DNA of 64,000 nucleotides from Kribbella catacumbae DSM 19601 (GCF_000372465.1 NZ_AQUZ01000008.1:124141-188140), one strand, 5' to 3'. Counted from the first letter of the stretch, positions 1 through 8,686 are shown. Program-made: numbers and translations. Notes: generated by a model from the letters alone, not told the origin.

Positions 1-81
1 CTCTACCAATGGGTGATGCCCGCTTGGCGGGGCGGAGCACACCGATCGATCGCCGACGGTGGAGGCGCGAGGCGGGGGGTT

Positions 82-483
82 CTAGGCGGCCGGGCCGGTG
101 AGTCTGGTGGGTGTGATGCGGATGACGGTGCGGACCACCTTGGCGGGCAGGTCGAGGTACTCCTGGCCGGCGCCTTCGCCCTCGTAGTGCTCGGCCAGCC
201 GGAATGCGAGCGCTCGCCCAGCATCCTCAGTCACCACCGCCGTGCCGCGGATCTCGACGTACTCGTCCGGGTCGTCCTTCGCGATCACCAGCAGGCTTGC
301 CCGCGGATCCCGTCGCAGGTTCACGTCCTTGCGCCGCCCGGCAGTCGTGGAGATGACCACATCGTCCCCCTCCCGCCCGATCCACACCACCGACGTCTGT
401 GGGCTCCCGTCCGCGTTGATCGTCGCCAGAATCCCCGGATTCCCGCCGTCCACCAGCTTCCGCGCCCCATCACTCAAGTCCAT
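82..483 (-). CDS. PPOX-class F420/flavin-dependent protein
   Basis: A 133-residue small split-barrel protein of the pyridoxamine-phosphate-oxidase-like superfamily. The ILATINADGSPQTSVVW stretch near the N-terminus and the later VEIRGTAVVTED strand are typical of the actinobacterial PPOX class F420-dependent enzymes. The ATG at 483 is preferred over an upstream in-frame ATG at 561, because homologous proteins start with a short helix before the barrel and the added residues look non-coding. It lies alone at the left edge of the window. The cofactor (F420, FMN or heme) cannot be told from the sequence by eye, and the substrate is unknown. Confidence 0.85.
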   Translation of the reverse strand: MDLSDGARKLVDGGNPGILATINADGSPQTSVVWIGREGDDVVISTTAGRRKDVNLRRDPRASLLVIAKDDPDEYVEIRGTAVVTEDAGRALAFRLAEHYEGEGAGQEYLDLPAKVVRTVIRITPTRLTGPAA

Positions 484-718
484 GCGACGGACCCTAAACC
501 ACCCCACCGACAAACCCCGCCGACCGTCGAGTTCAGTACTCCCGCCAGCACAGAGAGTCACTTCAGGTCGCGAAGCGATGTCAATAGCTGCAATCCAGTA
601 CGCCGAACGCGTGCCGCCGTCGTAGCATCATGCGGCGGTTCAGGCCGGGGGTGGCCGGATCGCGACCAAACATGGGTGGGTCCGGGCTCTGCCCGGCACT
701 GGGGAGAAGCGGGGACGC

Positions 719-1897
719 ATGGCCGAGGAGTCGGGGCCCAAGCCCGGGCATTTCCTGCCGAAAGACGACCAGCCGGCGGAGCTGCCGAAGTACGGGCGGC
801 CGAGCGTACCGGCGTACGGCGCTCCCTCGGAGCCGCTGGCAGCGCCGACCCCACGACTCGGCCGTGGCGCCGAGACGACGGACGGCCCGCCGGTCCTGAC
901 CGGCTCGCGCCTCGGACCGCCGCCGCCCGGCGATCGGGCCGCGGCCGCGTTCAAGGCGCGGTACCAGCCGGAGCCGATCCCGTTCCAGCCGAAGAAGAAG
1001 TCCAAGGTCCTGATCGCGGGCATCGTCGCCGGTGCGCTCGTCGTCCTCGGCGGTGGCGTTTTCGTGGCGACCAAGGTGCTTTCGTCGTACGACGACTTCG
1101 TCGCGAACCCACTCGGTACGCCGTCGGTCAAGCAGCCCGGCTACACCCCGTCCGCGCAGCCGACCGCCGAGCCGACGCCGGATCTCATCGTCCTGCAGAA
1201 GAACAAGCTCTACTCGACCGGCAAGATCGCGCCGGTCAAGTGCCGCGAACCCGCGTTCCGGCCGACCTCCAAGGAGAACGTCCGGTCCTACTACCAGGCG
1301 CTCCTGGTCTGCATGAACAAGTTCTGGGAGCCCGTCGTCCGCAAGAGCGGCAACGAGTTCCACCCGCCGAAGCTGATCATCTTCGACGACGGCCAGGAGA
1401 CCGCGTGCGGCGTACAGAAGGACGTGTCCTCGTACTGCCCGACCGACGGCGGTAGCGTCGCGCTGCCGTGGGAGGACCTGCAGGACAACTTCCGCAAGAA
1501 CAGGTCGCTGACCCGGATCGACATGGCCGACGCGCTCGGTTACGTCTACGGCGTCCACGTCCAGAACCTGACCGGCATCCTGGACTCGTCGGCAAGCCGG
1601 CGGGACGAGGCCGCCACCGAGGCCCTGAGGCTGGAGGAGACGCGGCGGATCGCGCTGCAGGCGACCTGCTTGTCGGCCGCCTTCCTGGGTGCCGAGAAGG
1701 CCACTTTCCCGGTCACCGGCGACCTGCTCACCTGGTGGAAGTGGCGCAGCAAGCACGACGGCGATGAGACCGACCCGGATAAAGTGCGCGACCATGGTTC
1801 CCGCAAGAGCGTCGAGCTGTGGATGAACCAGGGCTTCGCGGCTCCCGATCCGGGCTCCTGCAACACTTTCGTGGCAGCGGCGGCCAAGGTCAGCTGA
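719..1897 (+). CDS. Membrane-anchored metallopeptidase-like protein, zinc site lost
   Basis: A 392-residue paralogue of the next gene. It has a proline-rich cytoplasmic N-terminus containing GHFLPKDD, one transmembrane helix at about residues 100-125, and an extracellular domain of the putative neutral zinc metallopeptidase type (YpfJ/PF04228-like). Where the neighbour has HEYAH, this protein has YVYGV (residues 275-279), and the following FELQASC glutamate segment has become IALQATC. Both zinc-ligand motifs are therefore gone while the rest of the fold aligns well (QKNKLYSTGK, YYQALLVC, RDHGSRKS). It is likely a non-catalytic pseudoenzyme, perhaps a partner or regulator of the neighbour. A GGGGAG ribosome site precedes the ATG. 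Confidence 0.75.
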   Translation: MAEESGPKPGHFLPKDDQPAELPKYGRPSVPAYGAPSEPLAAPTPRLGRGAETTDGPPVLTGSRLGPPPPGDRAAAAFKARYQPEPIPFQPKKKSKVLIAGIVAGALVVLGGGVFVATKVLSSYDDFVANPLGTPSVKQPGYTPSAQPTAEPTPDLIVLQKNKLYSTGKIAPVKCREPAFRPTSKENVRSYYQALLVCMNKFWEPVVRKSGNEFHPPKLIIFDDGQETACGVQKDVSSYCPTDGGSVALPWEDLQDNFRKNRSLTRIDMADALGYVYGVHVQNLTGILDSSASRRDEAATEALRLEETRRIALQATCLSAAFLGAEKATFPVTGDLLTWWKWRSKHDGDETDPDKVRDHGSRKSVELWMNQGFAAPDPGSCNTFVAAAAKVS

Positions 1898-1921
1898 TCA
1901 CCGACGGACTGAGGTAGATGA

Positions 1922-3250
1922 ATGGCGGACGACGAGCGGGTGCCCACGCCAGGGCCGCCCAGGATCGGACACTTCCTGCCGGGCGGCGCGGGCGATGCAC
2001 CTGAACCGGCCGCGCCGGGTGCACCCCGTACTGCGCTGACGTCGCCGGACACCGTGAACCGCAGGCAGCTCGGCCTCGGCAAGGCCCGTCCCATCGGCGC
2101 GCCCGTCGACCGCACGCTGAAGAAGGCGTCTCCGCTGCCGGCCGATCCGGCGTACCAGGGGGATTTCGGCGCACCGCCGGCCGCTCCGTTGCCGGGAGCA
2201 CCGGTCACGCCCTTGCGCGGGACCCGGCAGCTCGGCGGGGCCCGCCCGGTCGGCTGGCACACGACGTCCACCCGGACCGGAGTACCGCAGTTCGTCACGC
2301 AGCAGCCGGAACTGAAGCAGCCGCGGCGATTCTCCCGGCCGATCGTGGGACTGCTGTCCGCACTGGCGTTGATCCTGGTCAGCGGCGGCGCCGTCGCCAG
2401 CTACAAACTGATCGACTCCTTCGACAGCACAGTCGCCAACCCGCTCACCCAACCCTCGGTAAAACCCTCCGAGAGCCCGCTCCCGGCACCCCCGGTACCA
2501 ACCGTCACGAAGACTGCCCCGACGGTCTCGGATGCGGATCGAGTGCAGAAGAACAAGCTGTACACGGTCGGCAAGGTCCCGACGGTGAAGTGTGTGGAGC
2601 CTGCAGTGAAGCCGAACACCGCAGCGAACGTACTGCGCTACTACCAGGCTCTGCTTCCTTGCCTGCACGAGACGTGGGAACCGTTGGTCCTGAAGGCGGG
2701 CTATCCGTTCCGGCAGGCGAAAGTGGCGCTGGTCGGTCAGAAAACGTCTGCCGCGACCTGCACGGGTAAGCATCCGGACACGGCGTACTACTGCGGTGTC
2801 GACGAGACCATGTACATGCAGGCCAAGGACGATCTTGCGTTCTACCAGGACAGCCCGCTCGATGCGCGGGTCTCGATGATGGCCACGATCGCTCACGAGT
2901 ATGCCCATCACGTGCAGATCCTGGTGAACATCGGCATCTCGTCAGAGTCGCGCAAGGGCTGGATGAAGTCGAAGGCATCGCAGCTGGAGGAGAACCGCCG
3001 CTTCGAGTTGCAGGCGAGCTGTCTGGGCGCGGTGTTCCTGGGCGCCAACAAGGCCTCGCTGGGCCTTCGTGGGCAGAAGCTCGACATCTGGGAGTTCCAG
3101 ACAAAGCACAGCGGCGACGAGTACAACCCGAAAAAGGTCCGCGACCACGGCTCCCGCAGGAACCAGTGGCTCTGGGAGGGCCCCGCCTTCAAGTCCGCGA
3201 ACCCCGCCTCCTGCAACACCTTCACCGCCCCCAGCGCGAAGGTCAGCTGA
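1922..3250 (+). CDS. Membrane-anchored neutral zinc metallopeptidase
   Basis: A 442-residue protein with a long proline-rich N-terminal region (GHFLPGGAG near the start), one membrane helix at about residues 138-160, and an extracellular peptidase domain. The zinc motif HEYAH is at residues 325-329 and is followed by a FELQASC segment expected to carry the third ligand, as in PF04228 neutral zinc metallopeptidases. It starts 25 bases after the upstream paralogue and is probably cotranscribed with it. Its 3' end overlaps the convergent GNAT gene by 8 bases. The physiological substrate is unknown. Cysteines in the outer domain suggest disulfides. Confidence 0.8.
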   Translation: MADDERVPTPGPPRIGHFLPGGAGDAPEPAAPGAPRTALTSPDTVNRRQLGLGKARPIGAPVDRTLKKASPLPADPAYQGDFGAPPAAPLPGAPVTPLRGTRQLGGARPVGWHTTSTRTGVPQFVTQQPELKQPRRFSRPIVGLLSALALILVSGGAVASYKLIDSFDSTVANPLTQPSVKPSESPLPAPPVPTVTKTAPTVSDADRVQKNKLYTVGKVPTVKCVEPAVKPNTAANVLRYYQALLPCLHETWEPLVLKAGYPFRQAKVALVGQKTSAATCTGKHPDTAYYCGVDETMYMQAKDDLAFYQDSPLDARVSMMATIAHEYAHHVQILVNIGISSESRKGWMKSKASQLEENRRFELQASCLGAVFLGANKASLGLRGQKLDIWEFQTKHSGDEYNPKKVRDHGSRRNQWLWEGPAFKSANPASCNTFTAPSAKVS

Positions 3251-3698
3251 GGGGGAGTTTGAAGCCCTCGTGGGTGTTTTGGAAGCCCAGGCTGGCGTAG
3301 AAGCGGTGGGCGTCGGTGCGGGCTTTGTCCGACGTCAGTTGGAGCATGGTGCAGCCTCGGGTGCGGGCTTCTTCTCTTGCCCATTCCAGCAGGGTGGTGC
3401 CGAGGCCGGTACCACGGGCTGAGGCGGCGACTCGGACGGCTTCCACCAGGCCTCGGGTGGCGCCCTTGCGGGACAGGCCGGGGATGATCGTCAGCTGGAG
3501 CGTGCCGACCAGCTCATCGTTGCGTTCAGCAACGACCAGGAACTGGTTCGGGTCGGTCTCGATGGCGGCGAAGGCGGCCTGGTACGGCGTCAGGTCGGCC
3601 GGACTCTCCCGCTGGGCGGCGATCTCGTCGTCGATCAGCATCGACACGATGCCGGGGACGTCGGTGGCGGTGGCGCGGCGGATCACGACATCGGTCAT
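3243..3698 (-). CDS. GNAT family N-acetyltransferase
   Basis: A 151-residue single-domain acetyltransferase. The acetyl-CoA loop is visible as RVAASARGTGLGTTLLEWA, followed by the alpha4 segment DAHRFYASLGF typical of the family. The ATG at 3698 (MTDVVIRRATATD) is the usual GNAT beginning; another ATG four codons upstream is possible. The 3' end overlaps the convergent peptidase gene by 8 bases. The acceptor substrate cannot be predicted. Confidence 0.88.
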   Translation of the reverse strand: MTDVVIRRATATDVPGIVSMLIDDEIAAQRESPADLTPYQAAFAAIETDPNQFLVVAERNDELVGTLQLTIIPGLSRKGATRGLVEAVRVAASARGTGLGTTLLEWAREEARTRGCTMLQLTSDKARTDAHRFYASLGFQNTHEGFKLPLS

Positions 3699-3776
3699 GC
3701 CGGTCAGCATCTCAAGCCGCTGGTCGGCCTTGTCCGGCAGGGGTAACTACCATCTGGATGTAACGGTAATTGCCTT

Positions 3777-3793
3777 ACGCAATCACATTGCGT
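3777..3793. promoter_or_regulatory. Inverted repeat upstream of MscS-like gene
   Basis: ACGCAAT, a 3-base spacer and ATTGCGT form a perfect 7-bp inverted repeat, extended by near-matching TT/TA on each side. It lies in an AT-richer pocket between the divergent GNAT gene and the MscS-like gene, about 130 bases before the latter. It could be an operator or part of a promoter; no regulator is implied by the neighbours. Confidence 0.35.
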
Positions 3794-3924
3794 TAGGAAA
3801 AGGCGTTTGCGCCCTGCCAGGTCGGGCACGAGGGATTCAGACACCACTGCATCCGCCCGTAGCCGGCGTCGCGCGGATACGGGTGCGTGACGGCGGCTGC
3901 GGGCCAGTCCGGAGAGGAAGCCCG

Positions 3925-4797
3925 ATGTCTGCACTGGCAATCGACTTCACCCAGCCCTTCGAAGATGCCTTCAGCAAGCTTCTCGGGTTCATCCCGAACC
4001 TGCTGGGCGGCATCGCCATCCTGGTGATCGGCTACTTCGTCGCCAAGGTGCTCGGCAAGCTGGTCGGCAAACTGCTCGGCAAGGTCGGCTTCGACCAGTG
4101 GATGGACCGGGCCGGCGTGTCCGGCATCCTGCAGCGGTCCGGCACGGGGCTGACCGCTTCCGCGATGCTCGGCAAGGTCGTGTTCTGGTTCGTCTTCCTG
4201 ATCAGCTTCACGATGTTCGCCTCGGCGCTCGGCGTGCCGGAGATCTCGGCCTTCATGTCCGACATGCTCGCCTACATCCCGCGGATCTTCGCAGCGATCG
4301 TGATCGTCTGCCTGGCCGCGCTGTTCGCGAACTTCCTGGCCGCGATCATCCGCGGTGCCACCGGCAACGAAACGCTCGCGAAGGTCGGCCGGTACGCCAT
4401 CTTGGTGTACGCCGCGTTCGCCGCGCTGACCCAGCTCGGCATCGCCGTCCAGCTGACCGGCAACACGCTGCTGATCGTGCTCGCGGGTGCCGCGCTGGCG
4501 CTCGGCCTCGCTTTCGGCCTCGGCGGTCGCGAGATGGCGGGCCAGGCGCTGCACACCCTGTTCGACCGCAGCACGATGAACCGCCCGGCCGGCGAGGACC
4601 GCACCGCGGGTTCGCCCGGCAACGGCATGACCGGCAACGGCACGACTGGTGGCCAGGCCGCCTACCCGCCCCCGCCGCAGCAGGCGCAGTACGGCCAGCC
4701 TGCGCAGTACGGGCAGCCTGAGCCGCAGCACCCGGCCCACCACGGCGCCCCGCGCGGCTCCAACGGCAACTGGACCGGCGACAACAGCAACCTCTAA
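3925..4797 (+). CDS. MscS-like conserved-TM-helix membrane protein
   Basis: A 290-residue integral membrane protein with about five hydrophobic segments and the FIPNLLGGIAILVIGYFVAK repeat unit of the 'conserved TM helix' family (PF05552), related to small-conductance mechanosensitive channels but lacking the MscS beta domain. The C-terminal 70 residues are hydrophilic and rich in Gly, Pro and Gln (AQYGQPAQYGQP), a likely disordered cytoplasmic tail. The ATG at 3925 follows a strong GGAGAGGAAG site; the open frame extends far upstream but that part is not coding-like. Osmotic or signalling function is inferred from the family only. Confidence 0.8.
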   Translation: MSALAIDFTQPFEDAFSKLLGFIPNLLGGIAILVIGYFVAKVLGKLVGKLLGKVGFDQWMDRAGVSGILQRSGTGLTASAMLGKVVFWFVFLISFTMFASALGVPEISAFMSDMLAYIPRIFAAIVIVCLAALFANFLAAIIRGATGNETLAKVGRYAILVYAAFAALTQLGIAVQLTGNTLLIVLAGAALALGLAFGLGGREMAGQALHTLFDRSTMNRPAGEDRTAGSPGNGMTGNGTTGGQAAYPPPPQQAQYGQPAQYGQPEPQHPAHHGAPRGSNGNWTGDNSNL

Positions 4798-4806
4798 CCG
4801 GAAAGC

Positions 4807-4910
4807 CCGGACCGCCACCACTCACAAACCCTGCTCAGGCAGGCCGTGCCCCGCCTGGAGCCGCTGACCTCAGCGGCTCCAGGCGGGGTTTGTGAGTGGT
4901 GGCGGTCCGG
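4807..4910. terminator. Large bulged palindrome between convergent genes
   Basis: A perfect 24-bp inverted repeat (4807-4830 with 4887-4910) encloses a second perfect 17-bp hairpin (4851-4867 with 4870-4886, loop CC). The arms are contiguous on the right side, but the left side carries 20 extra bases (4831-4850). The whole is a 41-bp-arm palindrome with one bulge. It lies between the stop of the MscS-like gene and the stop of the convergent gene, so bidirectional termination is the simplest role; no U-tract is evident on either side. Confidence 0.75.
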
Positions 4911-4914
4911 CACC

Positions 4915-5436
4915 CTAAGCATCGGGGCCGGTGCGGCGGACGTCTTCCACCTTCGCCATCGCCTCGCGGAGCTCGGCGAGCCAGCTTTCGCTGTGCTGGG
5001 CGACGAGCTTCACGCACCAGCCGAGCGCGTCGCTGCGGGACCGCGCGACCCCGGCGTCGACCAACGTGTCGAGCACCTGCCGCTCCGGCTGCCGCAGCCG
5101 CGTCATCACCGGCGCGGACAGCGACGTGAACACAGTCCGCGTCTCGCCGGCCTGCACGCCCCAGGCGACCTTCCGCCGGGTCGCGTGCTCCAGCTCGCGG
5201 GCGATCTCGATCCGCTTCTCCCGGGTGTCCTCCCGGAACTGCTTGATCCGGCCCTCCTCGGCAGCCGACCGCTCGGCCGCGCTGACCTTACCGTCCTGCT
5301 CCGGCGCCTTGATCGTCCCGACCACGAGAATCTCGTCGCGATCGATACTCACCTCAGGCTCACCCTCGAACCACCCCGCGGGCAGCCGCCCGGTCAACCA
5401 GCCTCTAACCCGCTCACCCTCTTGCTGTGTACTCAT
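4915..5436 (-). CDS. Conserved hypothetical protein with RHH-like C-terminus
   Basis: A 173-residue soluble protein, not assigned to a named family. The N-terminal half has short beta-like strands (SIDRDEILVVGTI), the middle is a charged helical stretch, and the C-terminal region (VLDTLVDAGVARSRSDALG) resembles ribbon-helix-helix or antitoxin-like helices. The ATG at 5436 is chosen over one 21 bases upstream because the first residues of the longer form are coded by a palindrome. That 16-bp palindrome touches the start codon and suggests autoregulation if the protein binds DNA. Function is otherwise unknown. Confidence 0.65.
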   Translation of the reverse strand: MSTQQEGERVRGWLTGRLPAGWFEGEPEVSIDRDEILVVGTIKAPEQDGKVSAAERSAAEEGRIKQFREDTREKRIEIARELEHATRRKVAWGVQAGETRTVFTSLSAPVMTRLRQPERQVLDTLVDAGVARSRSDALGWCVKLVAQHSESWLAELREAMAKVEDVRRTGPDA

Positions 5437-5451
5437 GTAATCATGATTACA
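5436..5451. promoter_or_regulatory. 16-bp perfect palindrome at start codon
   Basis: TGTAATCATGATTACA is a perfect 16-bp palindrome abutting the start codon of the RHH-like protein gene. Its position would let a dimeric DNA-binding protein block transcription or translation initiation of that gene. Confidence 0.6.
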
Positions 5452-5473
5452 CGTCACACAAGCCCGCGCACAA

Positions 5474-5512
5474 GACGACGACCGCCGTACGCGCGGTACG
5501 GCGGTCGTCGTC
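5474..5512. terminator. Hairpin terminator of the sugar operon
   Basis: A perfect 17-bp stem (5474-5490 with 5496-5512) with a GCGCG loop lies 8 bases beyond the stop of the kinase gene at the end of the sugar operon. It is most likely the operon terminator and also insulates the downstream gene. No clear U-tract follows. Confidence 0.75.
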
Positions 5513-5520
5513 GGGGGCGG

Positions 5521-6534
5521 TCAGGCTGCCGGAGGTGGGGCGAAGGCGGCGCGGAGGTGGGAATGGGCCGCCTGCGCCGCGTTGGTGCGGTCCAGGCCGA
5601 GTAGGGCGGCGCCTACTACCGGCGGAACGTCTACCACTCGGGGGATCGCCTTCGGCGCTGCGGCCGAGAGCAGGCGGACGACTGTTTCCATTAGGAGCGG
5701 GTGGCCGGCTGTTAGGACGCCGCCGCCTAGTACTACGTCTGTGGGCTCGTCTAGTAGGTCTAGGCGGCGCATGGCGACTGTGGCCATGGCGACGATCTCT
5801 TCGGCCTGTTGCTGGACTACTGCGGTGGCTACGGGGTCGCCTGCTGCCGCCACCTGGAAGAGGAGAGGAGTCGCCTCCAGGCGGCGGCTGAAGGGGATGT
5901 CGCCGAGGTGGACGGCTTCGATCAGAGCTGCGACTGAGTCGACGCCATAGTGCGCGGGCAGGGCCTTCTCCAGGGCAGTGTCGGGGCCGCGGCCGTCGGC
6001 GGCCCGGGCGGCTGCTGAGAACGCCTCGTCGGCTAGTTGTTGCCCACCGCCCCAATCTCCGGAGATCTTGCCGACGGCAGCGAAACGAGCGGTCCGGCCG
6101 TCGGGGAGCAGGCCGGCGCAGTTGATGCCGGCGCCGCAGACGACCGCGACGCCGCGCGGTTCGTCCACACCCGCACGGAGCAAGGCGAAAGTGTCGTTCG
6201 CGACGGACACCGACGTCGCCCAGCCGAACGACTCGAAGGCCTCGGCGAGGCGCTCCTCCTCGATCGGCAGGTCCGCGTTCGCCAGGCACGCGGAGATCTG
6301 CTGCACCAGTGGTCCGTCGCCGATCGTGAGTCCGGCCTCGGCCGCGGCGGCGGCGACCAGCGGGGCGAGGCCCTCCACGGCGGCGAAGGCTCCGACGATG
6401 TGCGGCTCGAAGCCGCCGCCGCGCGCAGTACCGAGGACTGTTCCGTCGGCGGACACGAGGGCCACGTCGGTCTTGCTGTTGCCGGCGTCGAAGGCGAGGA
6501 TGCCTCCTGGGACCTTCGGTCGGCCGGCCATCAT
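5521..6534 (-). CDS. BadF/BadG-type N-acetylglucosamine (sugar) kinase
   Basis: A 337-residue ASKHA-fold kinase of the BadF/BadG/BcrA/BcrD family, whose sugar-active members include N-acetylglucosamine kinases. The phosphate-1 motif DAGNSKTDVALV is at the N-terminus, the GDWGGGQQLADEA segment near residue 160, and GGGVLTAGHPLL near the C-terminus is the adenosine-binding motif. It begins where the GH4 gene stops (TGATG), so the two are translationally coupled. In this operon it probably phosphorylates the imported sugar or the sugar released by the glycosidase. The exact sugar is not deducible. Confidence 0.85.
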   Translation of the reverse strand: MMAGRPKVPGGILAFDAGNSKTDVALVSADGTVLGTARGGGFEPHIVGAFAAVEGLAPLVAAAAAEAGLTIGDGPLVQQISACLANADLPIEEERLAEAFESFGWATSVSVANDTFALLRAGVDEPRGVAVVCGAGINCAGLLPDGRTARFAAVGKISGDWGGGQQLADEAFSAAARAADGRGPDTALEKALPAHYGVDSVAALIEAVHLGDIPFSRRLEATPLLFQVAAAGDPVATAVVQQQAEEIVAMATVAMRRLDLLDEPTDVVLGGGVLTAGHPLLMETVVRLLSAAAPKAIPRVVDVPPVVGAALLGLDRTNAAQAAHSHLRAAFAPPPAA

Positions 6535-7787
6535 CACGCCCACGGGAGGTACTCGCGGTTGTGCGCGAGCAGCTTGTCGGTGAGCTGGTTGGCGTACTCG
6601 ATCTGCCCGATCAGCGGATGCGCCAGGAGAGCGGTGAACACCCGGTCAGCACCACCCTTCAAGGCCGCTTCCAGAGCAAGATTCTCGTACGCCGTGACGC
6701 TCGCGACCAGCCCGGCGTACAGCGGCTCGAGGGGCGAGATCGGCAGCGGCGTAGTACCGGCTGCTCCGACCGTCGCCGGGACCTCGATCACCGCGTCGTC
6801 CGGGAGGAACGGCAGGGCGCCGTTGTTGAGGGTGTTCACGACCTGCACGTCACCAGTGTCGTTGAGCAGCGAGGACGCCAAAGCGACCGCAGCCTCGGAG
6901 TAGTACGCGCCACCCCTTTGCTCAAGCAGGGCAGGCTTCTCGTCCAGGGAAGGATCGGCGTACAGGTCGAGCAGTTCCTTCTCGATCGCGGCGACCTCCG
7001 CGGCCCGCGACGGCTTCTCCAGCAGTTCGCGGACGACCTCGTCATGCGCGTAGAAGTAGCGCAGGTAGTACGACGGAACGACGCCCAGTTGCAGCAGCAA
7101 CTCGGCCGGCAGCCGGATCTCGTCGGCCAGCTCCGCCGAGTGCGATGCGAGCAGCTTCGGCAGGACGTTCTCGCCGTCGACTCGAACGCCGCGCTCCCAG
7201 GTGAGGTGGTTCAGCCCGACGTGGTCGAGCGCGACCTGATCCGGCGTGACTCCCAGCATGCGAGCGAACTTCCGCTGGAAGCCGATCGCCACGTTGCACA
7301 GCCCGACGGCCTTGTGCCCCTCGGACAGTAGTGCGCGCGTGACGATGCCGACCGGGTTGGTGAAGTCGATGATCCACGCGTCCGGGTTGGTACGCCGTAC
7401 CCGCTCGGCGATGTCGAGGACGACGGGGACTGTCCGCAGCGCCTTCGCGAGACCGCCCGCGCCGGTGGTCTCCTGGCCGACACAACCGCAGTCGAGCGGC
7501 CAGGTCTCGTCTTGGCCCCGGGCGGCCTGCCCGCCGACCCGCAGCTGAAGCAGTACTGCGTCCGCACCCTCGATCCCCTCGTCCAGATCGGACGTGGTGA
7601 CAACGCGACCCGGATGCCCTTGTTTGGCGAAGATCCGCTGGGCCAGCCCGCCGACCAGCTCGAGCCGGTCGGCGGCCGGGTCGACGAGGACGAGCTCGGT
7701 GACCGGCAGCGAGTCCCGCAACCGGGCGAACCCGTCGATGAGTTCAGGCGTGTAGGTGGATCCGCCACCGACGACTGTGAGTTTCAA
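6534..7787 (-). CDS. GH4 family 6-phospho-beta-glucosidase-like enzyme
   Basis: A 417-residue glycoside hydrolase family 4 protein. These enzymes use NAD+ and a divalent metal in an oxidation-elimination mechanism. The N-terminal GGGSTYTPEL is the Rossmann loop; GLCN with Cys164 and GLNH with His194 match the metal ligands. The sequence is closest in appearance to the 6-phospho-beta-glucosidase branch. It overlaps the upstream permease by 4 bases and the downstream kinase by 1. GH4 enzymes of this branch act on 6-phosphosugars, whereas the operon's transporter is an ABC importer, so the kinase next door may supply the phosphate. Confidence 0.87.
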   Translation of the reverse strand: MKLTVVGGGSTYTPELIDGFARLRDSLPVTELVLVDPAADRLELVGGLAQRIFAKQGHPGRVVTTSDLDEGIEGADAVLLQLRVGGQAARGQDETWPLDCGCVGQETTGAGGLAKALRTVPVVLDIAERVRRTNPDAWIIDFTNPVGIVTRALLSEGHKAVGLCNVAIGFQRKFARMLGVTPDQVALDHVGLNHLTWERGVRVDGENVLPKLLASHSAELADEIRLPAELLLQLGVVPSYYLRYFYAHDEVVRELLEKPSRAAEVAAIEKELLDLYADPSLDEKPALLEQRGGAYYSEAAVALASSLLNDTGDVQVVNTLNNGALPFLPDDAVIEVPATVGAAGTTPLPISPLEPLYAGLVASVTAYENLALEAALKGGADRVFTALLAHPLIGQIEYANQLTDKLLAHNREYLPWA

Positions 7788-8686
7788 CCTTTGACCCCTG
7801 TGAGTGTGACGCCTTCGATGAAGGCCTTTTGGGCGAAGAAGAACAAGATGATCACCGGAGCCATCACCAGCAGGGTCGCTGCCATCGTGAGGTTCCAGTT
7901 GGTGTGGTGGGCGCCCTTGAAGGATTCCAGGCCGTAGCTGAGGGTCCAGGCGGCCGCGTTCTCGCTGGCGTAGATCTGCGGGCCGAAGTAGTCGTTCCAG
8001 CAGTAGAAGAACTGGAACAGCGCGACCGCCGCGATGGCCGGCTTGGCCATCGGCAAGATGATCCGGCCCAGCGCCCGGAAGTCACCACAGCCGTCCACCT
8101 TGGCCGCGTCGACGTAGTCCTTCGGGATGGTCAGCAGGAACTGCCGGAGCAGGAAGATCGAGAACGCGTCGGTGAACGCCATCGGGATGATCAGCGGCCA
8201 CAACGTCCCGGACAGGTGCAGTTCCTTGGCCCAGAACAGGTACATCGGCACGATGATGACCTGCGGCGGCAGCATCATCGTCGAGATCACCAGCATCAGC
8301 GCGACATTGCGCCCGCGGAACTTGAACCGGGCCAGCGCGTAGGCCACCGGGATGCTGGACAACAGGGTCAGCGCGGTGCCCAGCCCGGCGTACAGGAGGG
8401 TGTTCTTCCACCAGGTCAGGAAGCCTGGCGTCTCCCAGACCGTGCGCAGGTTCTCCCAGTGGAAGGCGTCCGGCCACAGGTCGCGGGTCAGCGCCTGCTG
8501 GTCGCTCATCAGCGCGGTCAGGAAGACGAACACGAACGGCAGGACGAAGAACAGCGCCGCCGCGATCGCCAACGAGTGCACGGCGACCCAGTGCAGGAAC
8601 TTGGTACGCCGTGCCTCGCGTCCTGCCGCGGTCAGTCCGGGGGCGGCCGGGGGTGTTTCGGTCCGCGGGCTCGTCAAGGTACTCAT
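7784..8686 (-). CDS. Carbohydrate ABC transporter permease (MalG type)
   Basis: A 300-residue inner-membrane permease with six predicted helices and the EAA-like coupling motif DYVDAAKVDGCGDFRALGRIILP near residue 205. The start MSTLTSPRTE at 8686 is preferred over an in-frame ATG 36 bases upstream that would run into the other permease. It follows the MalF-type gene by 10 bases and overlaps the GH4 gene by 4. With the other permease it would form the heterodimeric channel of a CUT1 sugar importer. No ATPase is encoded here, so a shared MsiK-like ATPase is expected elsewhere, as is usual in actinobacteria. Confidence 0.92.
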   Translation of the reverse strand: MSTLTSPRTETPPAAPGLTAAGREARRTKFLHWVAVHSLAIAAALFFVLPFVFVFLTALMSDQQALTRDLWPDAFHWENLRTVWETPGFLTWWKNTLLYAGLGTALTLLSSIPVAYALARFKFRGRNVALMLVISTMMLPPQVIIVPMYLFWAKELHLSGTLWPLIIPMAFTDAFSIFLLRQFLLTIPKDYVDAAKVDGCGDFRALGRIILPMAKPAIAAVALFQFFYCWNDYFGPQIYASENAAAWTLSYGLESFKGAHHTNWNLTMAATLLVMAPVIILFFFAQKAFIEGVTLTGVKG

